A DNA stretch of 64,000 nucleotides. Source: CAYVLA01 sp964549615 [NCBI: uncultured Thermococci archaeon]. GTDB lineage: Archaea; CAYQAE01; CAYVLA01. Positions 62,079 to 64,000 of this stretch are shown here, piece after piece. Numbering within the stretch: position 1 is the stretch's first letter; the number at the start of each line of letters is the position of its first letter. A program made the translations under genes and the position numbers. The notes beneath the pieces are model-generated. The model worked only from the letters and a program-made list of their open reading frames with translations. It did not search any database and was not told the origin of the DNA. The DNA is taken from positions 65,926 through 129,925 of the forward strand of contig CAZJVP010000011.1 in assembly GCA_964549615.1 (NCBI GenBank), given 5' to 3'.

Positions 62079-63881
62079 TTGAGGTCGTTCACCGCGCTCA
62101 ACGCTTGCGCCCTCCTCGAACAACTTCCCGAAGAACCCGGCGTCTACATCCTGAAGGATGGGCTCGGGCATGCACTCTACGTCGGCAAGTCGGCCAACAT
62201 AAGGAAGAGGGTGAAATCCCACCTCTCCGGGCGATCCTCGTTTCCGCTCGGCACCGTGGAGAGCGTGGAATCCATCCTGACGGGCTCCGAGCTGGAGGCC
62301 CTGATACTTGAGTGCAATCTCATCAAACGCCTGCGGCCGCCCTTCAACGTCCGCCTCAAGGATGACAAAAGCTATCCTTACATCAAGATAACGGTCGGCG
62401 AGAGGTATCCGGGCGTCTACATCTCCAGGGTCGTGAGGGACGACGGATCCGTCTATTTCGGACCCTATGCCGATGTTGGCTCGGCTCGCAGGTCGATCAG
62501 GGTGCTGAGGCAGGTTTTCCCCATACGCGGCTGCAAGAGGCGCATGGACCGCCCAAGCAGGCCTTGTCTGGACTTCCACATCAAGAGGTGTGCTGGGCCG
62601 TGCACCGGGAAGGTCGATCCGGATCACTACTCCTGCGACGTTCAGGGCTTGATCGGGGCTCTGCAGGGGCGAAAGGACGACGTCCTCAAGGAGCTGGAGA
62701 AGGCCATGCATGAGGCATCCCAGGCTCAGAACTACGAGCGCGCGGCGGTGATCCGGGACAGGCTGAGCGCCCTAGAAAGGACGACGGTCAAGCAGAGGCT
62801 GTCCTCCCCCGGGCCGGGCAACATGGACGTGCTTGGCGTTGCCAGGAAAGAGGGCGATGCGTGCGTCCAGATGCTGTTCGTGCGGGACGGCTTGATCATC
62901 GAGCAGGAACACTTCATCCTCCAGGCGGCCGGGTCCAGTCGGGGCGAACTTCTAGCAAGCTTCGTCAAGGAGTACTACTCCTGTAACCCGGTTCCCCCCA
63001 AGATCCTGGCTCCGCACGCCATGGACGATATGGATCTGATCGGCTCGTGGTTTAGATCCAGATGTTCCAGATCCGTCGAGATCTCGACACCTTCCAGTCG
63101 GGATGAGGCTCGATTGGTATCGATGGCGAGCCGGAACGCTGAGCTCATGCTGAGGTTTGAGCGGCAGGCCATGGGAAGGTCGCTAAAGCGGGGACTGCAG
63201 GATCTGGCCAGGGCCTTGGACATGGTGTGTCTGCCGCGGACCATAGAGGCATTCGACCTCTCCAACATGTCAGGCAAGTGCGCGGTGGGATCGATGGTTC
63301 GATTTCACTGGGGCAGGCCATGCAAGGCCCTCTACAGAAAGTTCAGGATAACGGCATCTCCCGGGAGGGACGACTACGCGATGATGAGGGAGGTCGTGAC
63401 AAGGCGGTTCAAACGGGGGCTGGAAGAGGGCGGTTTGCCCGACTTGATCCTCGTCGACGGCGGTCACGGCCAGGCGTCGGCCGCCGAGCAGGCCATCTCG
63501 TCGCTTGGCGTCTCGATACCTGTGGTTGGGCTCGCGAAGCGACTGGAGGAGCTTCACAGGCCGGGTTCCCTGGAACCGATACGCCTGGCGCAAGGGTCGC
63601 CGGCGCTCCTGCTGCTTCGTAGGATTCGGGACGAGGCCCACAGGTTCGCTGTATCGTATCACAGGACCCTCAGGCGTCGGGAAATCACCAGGTCGGAGCT
63701 TGACATGGTGCCGGGCATCGGGCCAAAGAGGAAGGCCGCGCTGCTGAGAAGGTTCGGTGGGGTGGGCAGGATCAGAAGGTCAAGCGAGCAGGAGGTTGCC
63801 GCAACCCCGGGAATCGGCCTCCAGCTCGCCAGGTCGGTTCTGACGCATCTGAGGGGGAAGGCACGCGGTAGGGTGGATTGA
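62079..63881 (+). CDS. uvrC: excinuclease ABC subunit C
   Basis: A 600-residue UvrC of normal length. The N-terminal GIY-YIG nuclease that makes the 3' cut is at about 18-95 (GVYIL at 21-25, YVG at 34-36), a cysteine-containing segment CAGPCTGK follows, the UVR helix pair that binds UvrB is around 205-235, the RNase H-like domain for the 5' cut begins near FDLSNMSG, and two helix-hairpin-helix motifs end the protein ([23 protein letters not shown]). It acts in nucleotide excision repair. The start is a TTG at 62079. Its TGA overlaps the start of uvrB. In archaea uvrABC is thought to have come from bacteria. Confidence 0.97.
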   Translation: MRSFTALNACALLEQLPEEPGVYILKDGLGHALYVGKSANIRKRVKSHLSGRSSFPLGTVESVESILTGSELEALILECNLIKRLRPPFNVRLKDDKSYPYIKITVGERYPGVYISRVVRDDGSVYFGPYADVGSARRSIRVLRQVFPIRGCKRRMDRPSRPCLDFHIKRCAGPCTGKVDPDHYSCDVQGLIGALQGRKDDVLKELEKAMHEASQAQNYERAAVIRDRLSALERTTVKQRLSSPGPGNMDVLGVARKEGDACVQMLFVRDGLIIEQEHFILQAAGSSRGELLASFVKEYYSCNPVPPKILAPHAMDDMDLIGSWFRSRCSRSVEISTPSSRDEARLVSMASRNAELMLRFERQAMGRSLKRGLQDLARALDMVCLPRTIEAFDLSNMSGKCAVGSMVRFHWGRPCKALYRKFRITASPGRDDYAMMREVVTRRFKRGLEEGGLPDLILVDGGHGQASAAEQAISSLGVSIPVVGLAKRLEELHRPGSLEPIRLAQGSPALLLLRRIRDEAHRFAVSYHRTLRRREITRSELDMVPGIGPKRKAALLRRFGGVGRIRRSSEQEVAATPGIGLQLARSVLTHLRGKARGRVD

Positions 63882-64000
63882 GCTTGTTCAGGCTGGAATC
63901 CGACCTGAAGCCCAGGGGCGATCAGCCGAAGGCGATAGCCGAGCTGGTTCGAGGGCTGGAGGAAGGCCTTCGGTACCAAACGCTCCTTGGCGTGACGGGT
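63878..64000 (+). CDS. uvrB: excinuclease ABC subunit B, 5' part only
   Basis: The last 120 bases encode [20 protein letters not shown] and then QTLLGVTG, the invariant UvrB N-terminus just before its Walker A. The start is the TTG at 63878, overlapping the uvrC stop as TTGA, or a TTG at 63884. The gene continues beyond the window. UvrB is the helicase-like DNA-damage verifier that recruits UvrC. Confidence 0.93.
   Translation, partial: MSLFRLESDLKPRGDQPKAIAELVRGLEEGLRYQTLLGVTG

Noticed and set aside
61893-62711. N-terminal extension of the propeller frame to 617 residues
   Set aside because: It runs antisense through uvrC and has no propeller repeats; the ribosome binding site before ATG 61892 decides the start.
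1-64000. CRISPR array, despite the Cas4-like protein
   Set aside because: No regularly spaced direct repeats were seen in any intergenic region.

Overview
This 64 kb window is GC-rich, densely coding and most likely archaeal. The signs are: a UbiA-type prenyltransferase of the ether-lipid kind, an archaeal-length RNase J, a KaiC-like protein, a MEDS sensor, VapBC, zinc-ribbon proteins, and above all repeated TATA-like boxes placed 28-33 nt before start codons (leaderless or nearly leaderless genes, often GTG or TTG). A lineage within or near the TACK archaea is a reasonable guess, but nothing here fixes it. uvrC-uvrB and many carbohydrate genes look shared with bacteria and may have been acquired.

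Layout. 0-4 kb: two zinc-ribbon proteins, a Cas4-like nuclease without CRISPR, and a short-chain dehydrogenase. 4-11 kb: three large glycan-active proteins (GH67/GH20-like, a five-bladed propeller glycosidase, a GH106-like rhamnosidase). 11-16.5 kb: a frame-broken chrA, a membrane protein of a four-member paralog family (P1), MscS, an amidohydrolase. 16.5-20 kb: a three-gene operon with a KaiC-like membrane protein, then UbiA. 20-26 kb: a URO-D family protein, a surface TIM-barrel protein, a radical SAM protein, and a CE15-like glucuronoyl esterase. 26-30 kb: an RNase J / PPC-domain / ADP-ribosylglycohydrolase operon and VapBC. 30-40.5 kb: a secreted propeller protein, a six-hairpin glycosidase, an HtrA protease, a MEDS sensor, and a glycosidase pseudogene. 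40.6-52 kb: esterase, GH42-like, sulfatase, paralogs P2 and P3, GDPD, an L-fucose-isomerase-like protein, a CBM-bearing glycosidase-like protein. 52-56 kb: an HD hydrolase, a Gfo/Idh/MocA plus DegT pair, a lipoprotein. 56-64 kb: an ABC export operon, a metallophosphoesterase, broken paralog P4, a propeller protein, and uvrC followed by the start of uvrB.

How it fits together. The dominant theme is use of complex, probably sulfated and uronic-acid- or deoxysugar-containing polysaccharide: rhamnosidase-like, glucuronidase-like, glucuronoyl esterase, sulfatase, GH42-like, six-hairpin and propeller glycosidases, with isomerase, SDR and amidohydrolase for the released sugars. Interleaved are extracytoplasmic proteins anchored by a C-terminal membrane helix, including four paralogs (P1-P4) with a glutamine-amidotransferase-like (DUF1355/ThuA-like) domain; I regard these as the most novel item. 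Three genes are disrupted by frame changes, from true decay or from consensus errors in the assembly.

All functions are from reading translated sequence by eye; no database search was possible.
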